This document shows, piece after piece, positions 48,919 through 61,750 of a stretch of 64,000 nucleotides of DNA. The translations under genes were made by a program, and so were the position numbers. The stretch is from Clavelina lepadiformis. Taxonomy: Eukaryota; Chordata; Ascidiacea; Aplousobranchia; Clavelinidae. Every line of letters starts with the position of its first letter. Within the stretch, counting starts at the first letter, position 1. Below the pieces are notes generated by a model. The model was not told the DNA's origin. It made no database searches and saw only the letters and a program-made list of their open reading frames with translations. The stretch lies in the NCBI RefSeq assembly GCF_947623445.1, contig NC_135245.1, positions 7,199,501-7,263,500 of the forward strand. The letters are read 5' to 3'.

Positions 48919-49299
48919 TGTAATGAAAAGTGGTATAATGGTCCCTTAACCTGTAAGGTTTACCCACTTACACTACAAAGTCTGTTTCCTTGTGTATTAC
49001 TTAACAGTGAACTTTGATAGACTTCAGCAATAATGACGCAGGAATGACTACTGTATAATCTGATTATATTTGAAGCTTCTTTGAACGAATACATCAAGAT
49101 AGAACACTGTGACAGCAACAGCACAAAGACATGTTGCGGCGTTGAACGTAGAAACCAAAAGACTGAATGAATCAAAATGCACGCACAGTAAGAGGGAAGC
49201 ATCGATTACGTCACGCAGTGTTATGCTTCGCTGATTCGATAGACGAGAATTCTATGTCGTACACAATTTTATATTATATTAAGTGATATATTTATCACA
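48919..49299 (-). repeat. 5' LTR of the LTR element (minus-strand orientation)
   Basis: Direct copy of 47391-47771. The candidate primer-binding site follows three bases inside it on the minus strand. Confidence 0.85.
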
Positions 49300-49920
49300 A
49301 ATGCAAACATTAAACAACGGCTTGCGAACGGTGGGGACCAAAGTCAAAACGGCAATTAATTTGAATATTAAATGAAAAATAGTGTTAGCAAGTTTAATAG
49401 TTTTTTAATCTACAGTGATTGATAAACAATTTACTACAAAAAGAATTTGAATATCATTTGCGAAAAGTGGTTTTTCGACCCGTTACATTTGATGTGTAGT
49501 TTGGCCCTTATCAATGCAAGCGACCGTTTGTGAGAGGTGAGAACCAAAGTTAAGTCGCTAATTAGTTTGAATACAAAATGGAAAATAATGCCAATAAATT
49601 TCTAATTTTCTATTTTAGAGTGATAATTGAACAAACGTGTGGAAAAATTTTCGTTTTGTCCATGCGGAATCGTATTTAATTAGCGATTAATTTAGCAGCG
49701 TATTGAAGATACTATGCGAAATATTTGTTTGGAATTGAAGGATGAACTGGCAAGATAAACCATCTATTTTTGATTTGAGATGTTTTGTTGCCAACTGATG
49801 CTTAATTTGCCGTTATTGTTTTCCATTCCATTTCCAGCTTTGTTTGAAGTAATTTTGTCACAAGCCACGAATTGTAGACGCCAACACACAAATAAAAAAG
49901 TCGGACTGGCTTTGTGTGGT

Positions 49921-50162
49921 TGACTGGTTGCGCAGAGCTGCATTTGCGGAAAATTAGGAAAAAGTCTCAGCTGTGTAGATTAATGCATGTCTAGACTAAA
50001 AAGGAAAAGTAAAAGGAACCAGAAGTAGATTGCGTATGAGTTATATCAGTACAATTTAGTTCCAAAATCAATTAAGAAATAGTCAACCATTCAATCATCC
50101 ATGGGTGGCATCAAACTGTAATCCAAGTGTTACTGGTGTGGATACAAAATCTCGGTCTATAG
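49921..50162. other. Non-coding flank of the composite transposon
   Basis: No gene recognised. Confidence 0.35.
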
Positions 50163-50256
50163 TATACAAGTGCACAACCGCAGGATGCCTTTGTATAGGC
50201 CTACTAGACCCGCAGCTACCCAAATTGTAGCGTCATCTGGTTGTGCACTTGTATAG
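50163..50256. mobile_element. M2 MITE hairpin, about 94 bp
   Basis: ATACAAGTGCACAACC at the left and GGTTGTGCACTTGTAT at the right are exact inverted copies around a core containing CTACTAGACCC and CAAATTGTAGCGTCATCTGG. Related copies lie at 4719-4800 and more distantly near 2245-2350. Too small to encode anything. Confidence 0.7.
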
Positions 50257-51874
50257 CCTACTAAATCCCAAAATCTTAGGGTACTGCACCTGCTGTGCTC
50301 ACAATTATATGCACTTTTAAGCTATATAACACACTGCAGTAGGTTATGCTGCAATGATTGTTTTTTGTATTTCCAAATATCAATTTATATTTTTGTAAGT
50401 TGTGTTTTGTGTGATATAGTAATTAAATATCCCCTTTTACACTGCTGCTTACTGTATTGAAATAGTTGCACTAGTCTGTCACCAAGACTAGAAAGCATGG
50501 CATTTTCGACAAGATCTCGGGGGTGCAGAATGGTCGAAATCGGGACGACCGGATGCAGGACGAGTAAAATTGTGGTGCAAAATGGTGCACCAGGTACATT
50601 TTGCAGTCTGGTATGCAAATGGAATGAATGTGGATTTCGTTGTTTAGAGATGAATGTGAAACGTTTGGGTTGACCAAATTTGGTCGTCAAAAATATGGAC
50701 TGTGCAATTGCCATGCTTGATCTGTCATGCCTAGCTGATTATCTTTGATATAATAGAAAACTGTAAAATTTTGATAAACTTTTTGCCATAAATACAGAAG
50801 TTTAAGGGTTGAGTTACATAGGTTTTTACTTCATGTTCATTTTAAAAGATTTTTATTTTTGTGATCTAGCTTAAATGTTCTCATAGTGTTTTAATTGCAG
50901 TTTTACGCAAGGTTGCATAAAATGCTGCCAAAAGTTCACTTTGTTGTGCCTGGAAAATGATAGTAAGATAAAAGTGAGCAAGGACATAACCAGGCTTAAG
51001 TTTTTTCAACGCAATTGTGTTAAGTTGGTCCCCAGTTAAGTACATATATCTTGTTAAATAGTGTAACACAAGTCTTTTGGTACCAGAATTTCAGACAATT
51101 TACCAAGTGCCGCATTTGTCTAAATGTAGCTAAGGCCAAGACAATGCATCATAATTCATAAAAGGTTCGGTAATTGTTTTAATAAACACTGGCTAATACT
51201 AACAAACATTAACTATTTATGACGCCTCTCACTGTACCTTTCATGCTTACGAACACGAGGTACGGTACACTTGCACACATGGTTTCAGCAGGTTTTGCCG
51301 ACTTGTTCAAATGCCATGGATAATATAGATCATTTGATATTTACAATTAAAGAGTCAGTTGATTTCAGAAAATTTTTGCTTGGCCTTTAGAACATTCTCT
51401 CTAGGTCTGCTGACTATTAAAGATTAAGATGTTTAGATGGCAAAATATGAATTGTTATAGTATGGTACTACATCTATTACTGTTTAGCCTTTTTGTGCAT
51501 CTCAAGTAATGTCGTACTGCTGATTTTGCCTTGAGCCTCAAGCCAAGCATTTTTTTATTTCCTAACTCATTAAGCAGAAAAAATGTAGGCCTGCACTAGT
51601 TTATACTGTAGTTATATACCAAATATTTCAAGTAATGTCCCTATATCCATATTGTCAAACATATATACAGCTATGTTAGTTGTTGACTGAAGAGATGTTT
51701 ACTAATTGATTTTTGTTGATGGAAATAGTATATTGTATACTATGCCTAGATACATCAATAATACACATACATAAAGACAGTAGTGTTGACAACCAACCTT
51801 GTTTGTTCAGGTAAAAGAAGCATCACTTATGAAGTAAAAATATATCTGTACATACTGGTTTTGGGGGAAATGGT
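50257..51874. other. Non-coding region upstream of the GPR137-family gene
   Basis: Only short frames. It presumably includes the promoter and any 5' untranslated exon of the GPR137-like gene, which cannot be placed without transcripts. Confidence 0.4.
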
Positions 51875-54800
51875 ATGGAGAGCTGCCATAACTTTTCTGC
51901 TTTTGTGGGACAAGGAAATACCTCTGGGGGATTTAAACCGACGATTCCTTCCGTACCAAGCCAAGTTACTCTCAGCTTGACAATTTTTTATATTGTCATT
52001 TACTTCTCACTCTTCAGTGTTGTTTATGTGCAGCTATGGCTAATATTGTATTACAACTACAAGCGATTCAGTTTCCAAACAACATTTTTATTCTTATGCA
52101 CTCTTTGGAGTGCACTCCGAGCAACTCTGTTCTCCTTCTATTTCAAAAACACTCAGGCCGCAAATGAACTTCCAATGTCGTTGTATTGGCTGCTTTATTG
52201 TTTTCCAGTTTGCCTTCAATTTTTCACACTGTGTTTGTTGAATCTCTATTTTGCTCAGGTAAGAATACTTGTAACTTGCAACTATTGTGTTGTTATTTAT
52301 AAAAACGAGTATGTAAAAATGCGTTGCATAGAAGTAACACTAGTTACTGAACATCTAAGCTTAACGAGACAGAACTTCTGGTACCAACAGTTGAAATATC
52401 ATAAATTATTTTGTTACGCAACTTACTTTTTCGTCACATTTTATCTTCGCAACACAAAAACTAACTAGCTTTTTAGCCTATCTGTACTCAATATGTAAAC
52501 ACAATTGAAATGCCTACGATATCTGCACTCAGTACTTGGCGCACATTGTTTTTTCATAAAACTAAGCAGTAGCAGAAAGCACCGTTTGCAAACCATCCAA
52601 ATGATAGTCGTCCTTAAACAAAAAATATTCCTCGGTCAAATAGACAGGCTAATAGTTACCAATTATGATACAGCTGTGTTTGGTCACTTCATAAAGTAGA
52701 ATTTTGCAACCATAAATCTAATATGAAAAGTATGTTAGTGACGTCATACTACATGAATTCTCAGTGTAGTATTATCATTTGTATCACTCAAAAATAGGTC
52801 AAGCATTGCTTCGTTGAAGATTCTCAGTTCATTTTGTGGAATTTTTGTTAAAAATTAAGTCTGAGTTCTGAGTAATACTAATCATAGTAAATAACCTTCT
52901 GTTACCTTTAATCTTTTCTTTATAACATAATACACTTAACATAACAGTTTATTTGAGAGGTCTTGTAATTAGAAATTCTATTCTTGGTGAAATTCTGAAT
53001 GAAATTCCGATAAAAAGTGAAATGTTTTAAATATAAAAAGCTCTCAATATTAAGTGTATATTTACTTGTGGAAAAGATCTGCTTTGCCAAAAAACTACAA
53101 TGATACCACAGTATTACCATAAAATAATGTATGTGGTAGTAGCAAAAACTACATAATTATTTAAGTCTGTGTGGTCCGTAAATTATGTAATTGAATTTCA
53201 AGTTGTGTGCAACACTAGCTTGTGTACAATTTGCTTCTCTAATTTGTACTTGTCATATGTACTGTTTATTATACAGTATAGTGTACAACAAATGAACCTT
53301 GTGCTTTACTTTTAATCATGGTGTGTGCAGAGATTCAGTCTATGTTCAAATCCATCTCTGTCGATTTGATCCAAAGGAGGATAAATTGAAAGACGCCATC
53401 GAATTTGCTTTACTTTTTGTAATAAAAGAAAGCACTGAGTTATTTTTTTATAGTTTTTTAACCATGCTTAAATTCATCTGACAGATGTGTGCTGTTGCTA
53501 ATGTGCAGTGATGCAGTCACAGGAATGAATGAATGTGATTATGAAGGAAGAACACCTTAACGATATGTTACCCAGCACAGTACACGGTTTTCCTGTGACA
53601 TGGTACAGGAATAACAGTTAAAATGACAGATTTTAGAAAACAATCCTTTTTTCTGGCTTGGACCTGAAAAAAATTGATAGTTCCTTTATTTTTAACTTAG
53701 TAATAAGCATATTCCTTCGCCTCTGCATAAAATGCTATTATACTTAGATACTGCAAATTGAATATATATAATTCATTCATTCAGAAAACAGAAGAAATGT
53801 TTGAAAACATTTTTCTCAGGAAAACTCAGTAAGGCCAACTTCAATGTAGGAGAAAAAAAAATAAACACATCACCATTTCAGAATTGAATGGGCAATGTTA
53901 AATATAGCTAGGCTTATAATAGATTGAAGTTACACTATTCACATATAGTGTTCAAAAATACCAATTGCTTATTAACACATTGTTTATTTTAATAAATTTG
54001 AATAAATGTGCCAGTGGTGTTTTCTAAATTTAAATTGACTTCTGCATGAATGAGCAAGTACATTTACAGTAGCTATCACTAACCAAAAAGTGTTAAATAC
54101 ACAAGCGTATGACATATCAAGAAAGAAACCAGTACTGGTAGAATATATGATGAGCCTTAAAGGCAAATGCAAAGTTTTTTATAAAATATATGCATGACCT
54201 CATGCAAAGCCAGGTTCTTCATTCCTACCGGTGTCATAAAGCTGGATAAATTGTGTTTTGCAGACACCATTTTGCTGTTATATATTTGAGGGTACAATTT
54301 AGTAAAAATCATAGCAATTCTGATTTCTAGAAGTTTTTTTTTTCAGTGGCCCATTTTTCACACCACCTCAGCCCATTAGTCAATTTTCAAAAAAAATATT
54401 CATTGCAGATCAAAGAGGGAACTGTTTTTTTGAAAAGGGCTGGCCAATCCCTGAGCAGTTTCACCATGTAGCTAATATGAGTACATTATATATATACCTG
54501 TATAAAATCTTTATTTTTAGGTTATGTTTAAAGCAAAGCCGAACTATGCTGCCCATCCAAATCGTTATATGTAAGTAAACTTCTAGAACACTTTAGTAAG
54601 ATTAGATGAAGGTTTATTATGATCATAATAAACCTTTTTTGATATGCTGTATGTGGATTAGCATTTGAAAATCATGCAAATCCTAACGAAATTTGGTACT
54701 TCCAACTTTCAAGATTTGTTATTGTTCTTGTGTGTGATTATCAAGCAAGGTGATCGTAATGAAACTTGTAACCTTGTTTATGATTGATAGAAATAATCAA

Positions 54801-57800
54801 AAATAGAAATTGGTTTGTAGAAAATTTCGGAACTTTATGTCATAATTTTTTTGTCTTCAAGTAGAAATGTGTAAATTAAAGCTTTTGACAATTTTCTTCC
54901 ATTGTTTTGCTTTTATCAATTTTTTTCCTTCTTGAACCCGCAGGCAAAGTTCATATCCATGAAAATAACAGATATGGTTGATATTTATGATTGATGGTGA
55001 CATTGAGATTCATGTTTACTTTGGCACATCCCCAGATAAACAACATTTTGTCCAAGTTAGACAAATTTAATAATTGTTAAAGTTTACATAGCTTTACATG
55101 GTGGTGTTGCGCAATATATGTATAGGTGGCATTTTCCAGTGCTCTTATTGAAGAAGTACGTTTTTACTTTTGCTAAAACTTACTTTCGTACGTTTCTGTG
55201 CACGGTGTATGTTTTCACCCATGTGCGATATCCATCTTGTAAATAGAAAGGCCGCGTTAATTGTGTATGTGAAATTTTTTTGGTTGCTAATTGTCAGGTT
55301 GGTTGGTTAACTTGTTTGTGTAAACTAGAATATAATAAATACTTGCCAATGTTGGAAAGTTATTATGCACAAATTAAAGTCAATGCCTGAATATCTTACC
55401 TTTTGTTTCAGAATTCCTCTGAGGGCAGCATGTTTGCTTGCGGGTTTAGTATTTTTGGGTATGAATATAAGTTGTGCAGCCATTGTTCACAACCAGACTT
55501 TTAAAGAAGTAAGTCTTGAAGATTGCACTCTTGTCATACTTAACAAAACCCTTTCAGTACAATAAAAAAATTTCAATGTTACTAGTGATGGAACACTTCA
55601 TCAGAAATCAGAGAATCACTTATTACTTGGAAATCATAATTGAAAGATTTTTTATAACGTTTATAGTTTCAAAAAACAATTCTTTTTACATATACCAACA
55701 TACTTAAAGGTATCACAGCCCCTTTGTAGCAATAAACACCTAGAAAACTTTATTCAAAAGTTACCTAGAACTAATTGCACATTTATTCTTTGAACAATTT
55801 TGCTGATCAGATTGAAACTTATGCCATTTCTTCGTAAAAATGTTAAAAAACTTGAGTTGTTCCGTTACTAATTACTATATCTATTAATCATAATAGTGTT
55901 CAGTGTGGCGCTTGAAGGGTTTTGAATATATTTATCATGGACTTGTATTTTGTATTTACAATTTATCTAGGATCCTTCACCAAATCTAAATCTTGTGAGA
56001 GGGATAATAGTTGCTCGTGTGCTTATAAATGACGTTTTGTTTGTGGTTTGTGCCATATGTCTTGCTTACTGCTTTTTCAAGATATCCAAAACAACGTCTG
56101 CCAATATCTTACTTGAAGCAAAGGTGATTTACTGTTTACATCATCATTACAATTTTCTGCTCTCAGAGTAATGTATTTTAGGCTGCTACATGAAGTGTAT
56201 CTATAAGTTATATATACAGTATTTTACTTCTACCACATGCCCTGCATGCTAATATAATCACTTGCAACAAGCACCAGTGCATGCTGTAAACAAGTGCCAG
56301 TCATAGTATATACATTGTCAGGCACAGGAATTGACATAAACTAGTATTAACCAATTTGGTTGGCTTTTTTAAACTTGATTGTTCTTTCCAATTGCAAACT
56401 TTATCTTATTTGCATATCTTGCAGTGTGCTGTGTTCAGAGGTTGGCTGTACCAGGGTATTGTAGTAACAAAGTCCGAATTACTTTACCGGTACTTTCAAA
56501 ATGATTATTTTTAGGTTTTGAGAAATTTGTTTTTAACAGTTTATTTTAATTAAATACTTTAATGCCAATTTTAGCGTTAAAAGTTTTTTTTTAATCTACA
56601 AATGTCTGATGAAGGCACAAGCAGGAAGGTCACATATATGTTGACCTGGAGTAACATGCAACGGGGAAATCATAGCTGCAAAAACTGCACTTGCAACAGG
56701 ATCCGCTGTACAAAAAGCACCAGTACAGAGTGCCAACAAAGTAATGAACTCTTTTTTTGAAACGGGTTATTATATTTTTTTCATTACATCAGTATTGGTG
56801 CCTACACTTCCGTCAAAGTACCACTGCCCACCTGTGGCTTTGTTACGCTTTTGTATGCCGTCTGTCAGGATATTTTTGGTCGAAGGGCTGCAAATCCAAG
56901 TGTTGAGAAGTGTAAGGCTGCACCCAATATAACAACAGTATTGTGGCATCATAATGTATGTTGTTGGTTTGGTCTGGTCTATGGTTTGGAAAGTGAAAAG
57001 TTTCTTAATTTGGTCTACTCACCAGTTATATGCTTGTTGTTCTTTGTGATAAATTTATCATGACAGGTTTTCTGACATTCTCTGACTTCTACCAAAGATT
57101 TCGTAATTTAAAAGTTTATACAAGTGCTGATAAATAAAAATCATAATGAAATTTTCCAAACAATTTGAACATTGATCCCGACAATCTGGCAGTATCATTG
57201 TCCGCGCTGTATTGTAAGCTCAATGTGCCACCACTTTCTACATTAATTTATGTGAGATGGTGCTATGTGGTCTACTCAGCAGTTTGGAAGCCTCTGTCGT
57301 ATGTAATGCAACCGCTTTATCAACTACCTGCTGTTGTCATGGGATAATAACTAAGACACTGTAAAAGTGAAAGAATTAACTCTGCAAACATGTTTTGATA
57401 TAAAAGATGTTGATTTGAAGTTCAAAGCGTTATTGCAAAGTTAGCCCATACAATAGAAGTTTTTAGACCTTATCAGTATTTATGTTTTCAATTAATTAGA
57501 ATGATCCCCAGGATTAATAACATTATAATGTTGTTTGAAATTTTAGTGGAGTTTTGTGGACAGCTGTTTTTGCTATCACACAGCCTGGTATGCATTAATT
57601 AATTGTTATCAGTGAACTATTTTTGTTTTCATTTGTTAGTAATCAGAAGTCTATGACTAGGTTTTGGTATAAAGTTGATAAAGGCAGTGATACAAGAACA
57701 GTTTACAATTCAGTATATTTGGAAAGAAGAAAGAGAATGAATTGGGTGTACATGCCACAACCAGTAAAAAATGTCGCCTTAGATTTCATGATTACTCAAA

Positions 57801-60193
57801 GCGGGTTTTGTCTGTTGCAACAATGCAAACATTTTTAAGAAAGCAATGTGCTTTCGTTTTACTTACCAAGTTACTTTTGCGTTTACCATAGACTCAAACA
57901 AAAAATAAAACATTTTCAATCTTTCCTATCCACCAATCTTACAAGAGCAAACAAGAGTTATCATAACATTCATAAGTTCTGTTGTACCAACCAAAGACAT
58001 TGGCAAAACAGTGTTGCATTTCTGAAAATGTATTATGAGGCTCCTGGCCTAAAAGGTTGCCTTGGCTGAGGACTGAGCTCTCTAGCAAACAAGTGTAGTT
58101 TCATCTTAACGCACCCCAACAAAGACTATGTTTTCTGAGAAAAAAGGAACTTATTGCTACAGTAGAATCGTTTTTTTGTGCAACATTTATTAACCGAAAA
58201 ATTTTAACTTTAACACTGTTCCTTAACTTTTGATGTTTGTACTATATATTCTTGTTTTATATGTCTCAATTATGCTGGTAAACGAATGTGAAAACATGTT
58301 ATAAAAGGTGATTGCACAGGACTTTAGTAAATAATATGTACCATTTATAGATTTGTTTTATTGATCATTTAGGGCACAACAGTATGCCAAGCAACATCTG
58401 TGGGGATTCTTATTGTACTATTGTATTCATCACGTGCAATATACAACTTGCTGGCTATAAGCCCATTAAGGTGTTCACAGTTATCTTCATTCAACTTTGA
58501 TTGGTACAATGTTTCTGATCAGGTAAGATTAAAGCCTTCTTTGTGTGATGAACTATCAAAATGAGCAAAGATTTAAGCGAGAAAATTGACAATGACAAAG
58601 TTGATTCCATTGTTTATTAATTTGTTTAGGCTGACTTGATTAACCTGAAAGAGGGTATATCATACATTGTGTTTGGAATTGTGCTCTTTGTTTGGGAATT
58701 GCTACCAACTGGACTTACCATATTCTTCTTCAGAGTTCGTAAACCTGAAACTTCCATGGTTAGTACATGATAAAGTTCAATTTGCAGAACATACATTTTC
58801 TGGCTCGTTTGTAGTTAGCCTACAATTATGCATTTAAACTTGCTTTTTTACGATGTGGTTGCCATAAATAGTTAACAATCTAAATTTTAAAACCATAGCT
58901 GTAATCATAATGTCTTTGTTATCACTACCCCTTGTAAAATTTTGCTGAATTTGTTTTTCACATTCACAATGAAATTAATTTTATTGGCTTCTCTTCCACT
59001 TGTGTGGAGGTGATCTGAAATATTTCTATGTAAGCATTTTGCAAAACACTAAAGAGTTGTGTTGTGCTTGGCAACCTTCCACTTTAAAAGTATCATGCTA
59101 ATAACAAGTTCTTGTAAAGTGTATTAACACTCTATTGTAAAGTTGTGTTGACAGACATTTTTGTGGTACATATTATTGCCTTCAGTAGCTCTTCACGCCA
59201 TCATTGACAAGGAAATGGCAACACAATATCCAAACAAATAGTAGGCTATGTGGAATGTAGATTTTATGCTTAAAGTATAAGAACAGTACTTGTGTATATA
59301 CTTTCTATAACAGTCTGATCATTTTTTTCTGGGAAAATATTCTAGTAAGTAGTAATATAGTATAAAGTACTGTTATGCATCATTGCCAAACTGGATTTTC
59401 TAAACTGTCATGGAGTTTAATAAGGAAATTAAATGCAATGTGTTAATTGAATGTTATGCAATAACGCTTTCCGTTAGCTGTTACTTGTGCAAACACTTTA
59501 CACCACTCGTGAGCAAACATTGCCAGCAAGGAGGTGCTGTTTTCTCCTGGCATTAATAATGTAACATTTGAGTTTATTATTCCGTACATTATGCATTTGC
59601 CGGAAGTGATCCATACTAGTAATATCTGCTTAAAAATGGTCCATTTGCTCGCTTTGCTAGATGTATGTTTTTATCTTTTCTCTTGATGCTAACACTTCCT
59701 AAGTTCCTGATATAATTTTTCAGCAGTCAACAAATGGAAATTTGGTTAGTAGCGGCCACAATTCCCGTGTGTATTTTTTTGACAATCCCCAGCGCTATGA
59801 TAGCGATGATGATCTCACTACTGCTTCAATGAGGGCAAGAGTTGATGCACCGTAAGCTGTTCTTTTTGGCTTTGCATAAATCAGTATATTTTGTTAGCAG
59901 GTTTATGTAAGCTAGCATTGATCTTGTTTTATCCATGTATTCTAAGATCTTGTTGAGTATAAATGCTTTTATGGCTTATGTCACGCATCAAGTATTTCTA
60001 ATTTTAGTGTAAACTCTGTTTTATTTTTAGATATTTGACAACAAGCACGCCAATTCACAGCAGTAAAAATAGTTACGGAACTCATGCGCGTTTTGTATCT
60101 GGTAGACTGTCTGTTGGTAATGTTGGAATGGTGAATGGTTCAAGAAGCCCAAAAAGTTCACCTAGTCGAAGATCTTTGAAATACCCTAATTAA
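51875..60193 (+). CDS. GPR137: GPR137-family seven-transmembrane lysosomal/endomembrane protein
   Basis: Eight exons: 51875-52258, 54521-54570, 55412-55508, 55971-56123, 58373-58522, 58630-58758, 59724-59851 and 60031-60193. All have AG/GT borders and consistent phases, and encode 417 residues, the usual family length. The start MESC resembles vertebrate GPR137. Family blocks are plain: VYVQLWLILYYNYKRFSFQT, LWSALRATLFSFYFKNT, CFPVCLQFFTLCLLNLYFAQV, then KAKPNY, FDWYNVSDQADLINL and LFVWELLPT with FFRVRKP. The tail is Ser-rich with RSPKSSPSRRSLKYPN at the end. It is not a classical GPCR. Vertebrate homologues sit in lysosomal membranes and GPR137B affects Rag GTPase and mTORC1 signalling. Exon 7 begins at a CAGCAG pair that could splice at either AG. 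It is the single invertebrate-type member of the GPR137/137B/137C group as far as this window shows. Confidence 0.93.
56600..57063. other. Short frames inside GPR137 intron 4, possible transposon debris
   Basis: The 2.2-kb fourth intron contains overlapping frames of 60-70 codons on both strands (56744-56932 +, 56770-56952 -, 56851-57063 +). The GC content is locally higher than in the surrounding intron. No family is recognised and no splice pairing into the host gene is likely. Probably a fossil insertion. Confidence 0.25.
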
Positions 60194-61604
60194 TTACCTA
60201 AACATCTTTCTTCTTGATGTGATTACTAACCATCAGTGTGTAGAAGATATATAGTGTATCTCACCAGGTGGCACTCGTACTTGAATTTAACTTCCGTGTG
60301 AACTACCCTAGAATTTTAACACAAAATAATTCCCGCAATGATTCATCGTAAGACATTGACGTATAACGGTATCACCCATCCAGCAGAATGGAATTCAATG
60401 TGTTTCAGATTTAGTGAAAATTTTTGAAAGATGTATATTTCTTTTAATATGTAAAGAGTTTTCTTACCTTTATTAAAAACTGTCGGCGTCCTTTGACATA
60501 GAAAATTTGAATTCGATTTCATGTATTCTTGACTACGTAAATAACCGATGACATATCGTCGACTGACTGGTAGTACAAAAACAATAAGTTATCGAGTTAC
60601 ACCTGTTGCTGCATAGTTGTACTACGCGAAAATTTCGTATAAATACTTCGTGTGTTGCACTTGAACTTTGAACTTTGCGCTTTCTACATTTTATCTGGCC
60701 ATATTTTGGCGCAATGTTTTTATCTCGAAAACAGTATTGATCACTTTCTAGTTGAAAGTCATGCAACCTGGGTAGTCGTTCACTTTAACAAATAGCAGTT
60801 ATGTCTTTGTATAACCTTGGACGCAGATAAAAACAGACATGAATATTGTAGTTGTAGCTTTATGGTTATTGTATAGACTTGCCATTCAATTTTGTAAAGC
60901 ACAACAAATGAAGCATGTGCCGTTTTTTGATACCTGTATGCGTCAGGTACTACATTACTGATAGAATGTGGAAGTGTGTTTGCTATTGCAACGGTTAAAT
61001 ACAAATAAATTTAAAACTTGAGTATAAAACTACCGCTGGTAAATGCATGGTAAATATTGTCGTTAGGTTTTATGTATTGTAAGCATTGATGTGTGGTGCA
61101 AGTAATGGTAAACATATAACCAGCAAGCTTAGTTAACTTTTGTGCTAAACTTTAAGTATCACTATGGCAGTGGTCGCTAAACCCTTCACTCATTACGCTA
61201 TAGTGAATCCTGCTTGCATTTTATTGGTCAGTGGTGATAATGCTATTATCGTTGCATAACCTCAATGTTTCATTTTTTCAATCATTGCGCATTCGAAAGC
61301 GTTGTATTATTTTTGTATGCAGATATCTTGATTTGGCACTCTTTACTACAAATGAAATGTCATCGTGTGAATGCGTGCGCAATTTATCCAGATCTATGCT
61401 TGTCTACATATAGCTTGTAATGGAAAGGACATTCCTATTTCATATTTCGAGCGATGCTGCTAAGAATCCTCACAGTGTGGAAAATTAATCGTGATGTCGT
61501 TTTCGTCATGCATGAACGCATCTTTTGCAAGCAGGGTTGCTTCTCCGGCTGCAAATAGTGCTCGATACAACTGTGTGGTCAACATCCTGCCAATCTTAAA
61601 CATT
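60194..61604. other. Non-coding downstream region of GPR137
   Basis: The first few hundred bases are presumably 3' untranslated region; ATTAAA occurs near 60473. No further gene recognised. Confidence 0.4.
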
Positions 61605-61750
61605 AGACATCTTAGACATTTAATCACGCGACACATAATCATCTTGGATTAACTGTCCAAGTGATTATGTGTCGGTGATTAAGTGTCGCGTGATTAAATG
61701 TCCAAGTGATTATGTGTCGGTGATTAAATGTCGCGTGATAAAGTGTCGGT
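61605..61750. repeat. 15-bp-unit tandem repeat with an inverted copy
   Basis: From 61654, units such as TGTCCAAGTGATTAT, GTGTCGGTGATTAAG and TGTCGCGTGATTAAA alternate, forming two 45-bp higher-order copies plus a partial. Just before, 61605-61652 (ACATTTAATCACGCGACACA, ATAATCATCTTGG) is an inverted version, so the region can fold back on itself. It abuts the fullest copy of repeat R1. Confidence 0.8.

Larger units (their letters stand above)
47391..49299 (-). mobile_element. Non-autonomous LTR retrotransposon, young insertion
   Basis: Two direct repeats of 381 bp (47391-47771 and 48919-49299) begin TGTAATGAAAAG and end TTTATCACA. They differ, as far as I can read, at one position (CTGCAAGG against CTGTAAGG). 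The flanks AATG at 47387-47390 and 49300-49303 form a 4-bp target duplication. On the minus strand the internal side of the 5' LTR continues AAA then TGGTGCCCCGAGTGAGGA (48915-48898), starting with the TGG expected of a tRNA primer-binding site. The interior is only 1147 bp and has no reverse transcriptase, so it depends on a partner element. It sits in the right arm of the large transposon. Confidence 0.85.
40800..49920. mobile_element. Composite MULE/foldback-like DNA transposon with long inverted arms and nested insertions
   Basis: The left arm (about 40800-40981 and 41980-42480) is an inverted counterpart of the right arm (about 47200-47390 and 49300-49920). For example, AGCCAGTCCGACTTTTTTAT at 40839 is matched by ATAAAAAAGTCGGACTGGCT near 49890, and GGTTTATCTTGCCAGTTCATCC-type text is paired near 41987 and 49745. 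Each arm contains imperfect subunits of about 150-200 bp, each with a GGTTGC/GCAAGC...GTGATTGATAAAC...GCGGAAAGTG pattern. The core carries a broken transposase. A hAT element interrupts the left arm and an LTR retrotransposon the right. Arms built of tandem subunits recall foldback (FB-NOF, MULE-related) elements; that assignment is inference, and the exact ends and target duplication were not determined. Confidence 0.65.

Noticed and set aside
47432..49202. Two identical 80-residue proteins on the minus strand
   Set aside because: Both lie wholly inside the two LTRs of the non-autonomous retroelement; the identity reflects LTR duplication and not a gene family.
52259..52699. Open-frame continuation beyond GPR137 exon 1 and the following 64-codon frame
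   Set aside because: The family-like sequence stops exactly at a GT donor after ...LYFAQ and resumes at 54521 with VMFKAK; the read-through is intron.
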